From AWTP1-13 sp963840075 (GTDB lineage: Bacteria; Pseudomonadota; Alphaproteobacteria; Rhizobiales; Hyphomicrobiaceae): DNA of 64,000 nt. The notes below the pieces were generated by a model, which did not search any database, was not told the DNA's origin, and worked only from the letters and a program-made list of their open reading frames with translations. Shown here piece after piece: positions 62,001 to 64,000 of the stretch. Position numbers and translations under genes: made by a program. The stretch spans positions 1 to 64,000 of the forward strand of contig CAWIXS010000003.1 of assembly GCA_963840075.1 (NCBI GenBank), given 5' to 3'. Numbering within the stretch: position 1 is the stretch's first letter; each line of letters opens with the position of its first letter.

Positions 62001-63077
62001 TCAAGGCCTGACCTCGATCTCGTTGATGACTTTATCGACGCCAAGCACGCACCAGGCATCGCGCTCGGCCGACTCCCGCTCCGTCTCGGTGGGGACGAGG
62101 CCGTCCAAGCGCACGACGGTATTGCGGACGCCGACCCGGACTTGCGTGGCGTCGACGAATGGGTCCTTCTCGAGGACGACACGGACGGCCTCGGCGATCA
62201 TGTCGGGTCCGTCGTCCTCGGGTGGCTCGACGGCGATGCCGTTGACGACATCGCGCACGCCCGGCACCCACCACGCCATGACCCCGGCGAGTCGCTTGGT
62301 GATAAGGGTGGGAACACGGCCGTTCAGCGTGACGATGCCGTCCTTGACCTCGAAGTCGATACTGCCGCGGGCGTCAGCGGGAGCACCCTGCACGAGCTTG
62401 CGCTCGCCGTCCTCGAGCTCGCCGAGCTCGAGGTCCTTGAAGCTTGCTTCCTCCATCAGCATGTCGCGCATGTGAACGCGGAGTTCCTTGTCGCTCATGT
62501 GCGTCGCCGGCTTGACGTGAAGCCGGTCGGCGATGCCGGCAATGCCAGGCAGCGCCGCTACGCGCTCAAGCGCCAGCTTCTTGGCCTTCACACTCTCCAC
62601 CTCGCCGCCCAGCACAAGCACGCCGTCGCTGCCGATCTCCAGCTCGCTCGGATGGAACCGCGCGCCCAGGCTCGGCTCGCTGCGCAGCGTGGCCCTCACC
62701 TTGGCGAGGAGCTTGAGAGTGTTTCGTGTCGCCCGCTGCTCAGTCGGCGCGGGTGCCCGTGTTTCATGTGCTACAGGGACCGGCTTCTTGGGGTGCGCGG
62801 CAAGGTCCGCTTCGAAGCTCGGCACCAGCACGCCGCTCGGACCCTCGGGATCAAACCGCTGATCCTCGATATGGCTCGCATGCACCAGCTCGGCCCGCGT
62901 CCAAGGTGCAACAAGCCTGGGGTGATGCCTGAACCTTGTCTGTATGCCGAAAGCCGACTGGGCTGCCTCGCGCGCCGTCTTCTCATCGGGGGCGCGTACG
63001 ATCGCGGGTCCCCGGTGGGAGCTCGCTTCCCAATTCGGATCGGACAGATCGAGGGGAGAGAGCTGCCAGATCGGCAT
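62001..63077 (-). CDS. Protein with three BON domains
   Basis: A 358-aa protein. The first 110 residues are unassigned (MPIWQLSPLDLSDPNWEASS). Three BON repeats follow, each with the GxVxLxGxVxxxxxxxxA pattern: DGVLVLGGEVESVKAKKLAL near 160, DGIVTLNGRVPTLITKRLAG near 255 and NTVVRLDGLVPTETERESAE near 330. BON domains are thought to bind membranes or ligands, usually in exported proteins, but no signal peptide is seen here. It starts at ATG 63077; it ends three bases before the Fpg-like gene. Confidence 0.85.
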   Translation of the reverse strand: MPIWQLSPLDLSDPNWEASSHRGPAIVRAPDEKTAREAAQSAFGIQTRFRHHPRLVAPWTRAELVHASHIEDQRFDPEGPSGVLVPSFEADLAAHPKKPVPVAHETRAPAPTEQRATRNTLKLLAKVRATLRSEPSLGARFHPSELEIGSDGVLVLGGEVESVKAKKLALERVAALPGIAGIADRLHVKPATHMSDKELRVHMRDMLMEEASFKDLELGELEDGERKLVQGAPADARGSIDFEVKDGIVTLNGRVPTLITKRLAGVMAWWVPGVRDVVNGIAVEPPEDDGPDMIAEAVRVVLEKDPFVDATQVRVGVRNTVVRLDGLVPTETERESAERDAWCVLGVDKVINEIEVRP

Positions 63078-63114
63078 ATGAGCACTCCTGCGGATGCGAG
63101 TACGAAACACGCCT

Positions 63115-63630
63115 CTAGCGGTCGCGATGCCACTTCATCCGCGCGAAGTGGCCCTCCTTGTCGAAGTGGATCTCCATCTCGCCCTTGTAGGCATGCTCGA
63201 GCGCATGCCCGATGCGGCGGGGCAGGTGGATGTCGGTTGTCGTCACGACTACCTGCTCAGGGCGTTCCTCGATCCCCATGATCCGGTGCAGCGCGTGCTC
63301 GGCGGTCTCGGCCGCTCCCTCGTTGCGCACCAGCCGCAGGATCTCCTCGCGGTGCGCTGCGAAGAAGGCGCCACCCAGCGTGATTTCCCCAGCCGGGTAG
63401 TTGTCCTTGATGCGATGACACGCCGGGCAGAGATCATCGGAGGCGCCCGGCGGATTCTCCTCCATCCACTGCCATCTCCCCTCGTGATACACGGCATCAC
63501 ATTGGCTGCAGACCGTGGGCTCGTGGAACTTCTTGCGCGTCTGGTAGGTGTCGTGCACCTCCTCCTGGATGTTGTGCGACTTCATCATGTCATGGCGCGG
63601 CTCAGCGCGGTGCAGGTCACGCGTCTTCAC
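63115..63630 (-). CDS. BCAM0308 family protein
   Basis: A 171-aa protein with two CxxC pairs, PTVCSQCDAVYHEGRWQW and DDLCPACHRIKDNYPAGEIT, which should hold one zinc, followed by a helical and beta part (VVVTTTDIHLPRRIGHALEH, GEMEIHFDKEGHFARMKWHR). The family is named after a Burkholderia protein linked to low-oxygen persistence and often sits with BON, CBS and universal stress genes, as here. Molecular function is unknown. It lies between the GYD and BON genes in the same direction. Confidence 0.85.
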   Translation of the reverse strand: MKTRDLHRAEPRHDMMKSHNIQEEVHDTYQTRKKFHEPTVCSQCDAVYHEGRWQWMEENPPGASDDLCPACHRIKDNYPAGEITLGGAFFAAHREEILRLVRNEGAAETAEHALHRIMGIEERPEQVVVTTTDIHLPRRIGHALEHAYKGEMEIHFDKEGHFARMKWHRDR

Positions 63631-63672
63631 GGGCCTGATCCTCCTCTTGAGTGAGCTGCCCCGCAGCGCCGG

Positions 63673-63972
63673 TCAGCCGAGGGCCCGCACGGCCTCCTTG
63701 AACCGCGCCCACTCCATGGCGCCCCAGATCTCGGTGTGGGCATGCCCGAAGGTGCGGATCAGCGCCGACACCTGCGCCGCGGTGGCAAGGTCCGGGGCCT
63801 CGAAGATGTCGATATAGTCGTAGGGACCCATCACGGCGTAGCTGTCCTTCCACTTGACCTTGGGGCACTTCGCCTTGACCGCTTCGACGGCCTTGCGCTC
63901 AAGGTCCTCCAGCGCCTTTGGAGATTTGACCGCATCGGGCGCCACTCGCGTGAGCATGACAAAGGTCTGCAT
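63673..63972 (-). CDS. GYD domain protein
   Basis: A 99-aa ferredoxin-like alpha/beta protein: MQTFVMLTRVAPDAVKSPKA, VKWKDSYAVMGPYDYIDIFE (the GYD/GPYD turn) and ALIRTFGHAHTEIWGAMEWA. The family is widespread and uncharacterised, related in fold to dimeric stress or sensing domains. It is the first gene of the reverse-strand group with BCAM0308, BON and Fpg (gaps 42, 37 and 3 bases). Confidence 0.9.
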   Translation of the reverse strand: MQTFVMLTRVAPDAVKSPKALEDLERKAVEAVKAKCPKVKWKDSYAVMGPYDYIDIFEAPDLATAAQVSALIRTFGHAHTEIWGAMEWARFKEAVRALG

Positions 63973-64000
63973 AACGGACTCCGCGCAGAGACTACGGGCC

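Overview
The window looks like a chromosome segment of a high-GC alphaproteobacterium, most likely Hyphomicrobiales (Rhizobiales) or a close relative. This rests on family resemblance read by eye (DUF3141, a TAT amidohydrolase, a SorA-type sulfite oxidase, an ISAzo13 element, BCAM0308 and GYD proteins, G-rich intergenic palindromes), not on a marker phylogeny. No rRNA, no complete tRNA and no CRISPR array was seen.

Layout. (1) 1-9.5 kb is a decayed accessory zone: DUF3141, TIR-WD40, DUF1186/SEC-C and amidohydrolase genes, each broken by indels, stop codons, IS elements or deletions. Three transposon copies sit here: an IS630 remnant, a nearly intact IS630 with TA target duplication and an A8 frameshift site, and a dead IS5-type copy. 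(2) 9.5-11.2 kb holds an intact H-NS-like gene abutting an intact ISAzo13 element. (3) 11.2-28.5 kb is a prophage mosaic: tape measure, HK97 capsid, SNase, XRE repressor, a terminator, a 3' tRNA-Arg(CCT) fragment that looks like an att core, a frameshifted integrase, a GGCAGTTTT repeat cluster, several broken small genes, and then an intact run of phage genes (24.97-28.5 kb) whose last seven junctions are 4-base start/stop overlaps. The right edge cuts a sulfite oxidase gene after about 105 codons. (4) 29-44 kb is intact chromosome: an SDR without the YxxxK motif, aroC, a haloacid dehalogenase, a membrane protein, a dynamin-like GTPase, and the alpha-2-macroglobulin/PBP1C pair. (5) 44.2-48.7 kb is a candidate catabolic module: enolase, APH-fold kinase, 2-hydroxyacid dehydrogenase and a divergent TIM-barrel isomerase. 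(6) 48.8-53.7 kb has a site-2 protease, a DUF1127-like protein, a large HEAT/SEC-C protein, then a graveyard of truncated CBS, pfkB and other fragments. (7) 53.8-61.2 kb is a lipid-related locus: an ACP-FAAL-PlsC fusion facing a CapA/acyl-CoA synthetase/MFS operon. (8) 61.2-64 kb is a reverse-strand group GYD, BCAM0308, BON, Fpg.

How the genes may work together. A2M and PBP1C form the known periplasmic protease-trap/cell-wall-repair pair. The isomerase, dehydrogenase, kinase and enolase can be read as hydroxypyruvate to D-glycerate to 2-phosphoglycerate to PEP, which is an inference. The ACP-FAAL-PlsC protein could activate a fatty acid, load it on its own carrier and transfer it, next to a second acyl-activating enzyme, a CapA protein and a transporter. 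These two clusters are the best candidates for undescribed systems. Single-base lesions are dense in 1-25 kb and absent from the long genes to the right, which favours real decay of acquired DNA over poor sequence quality.
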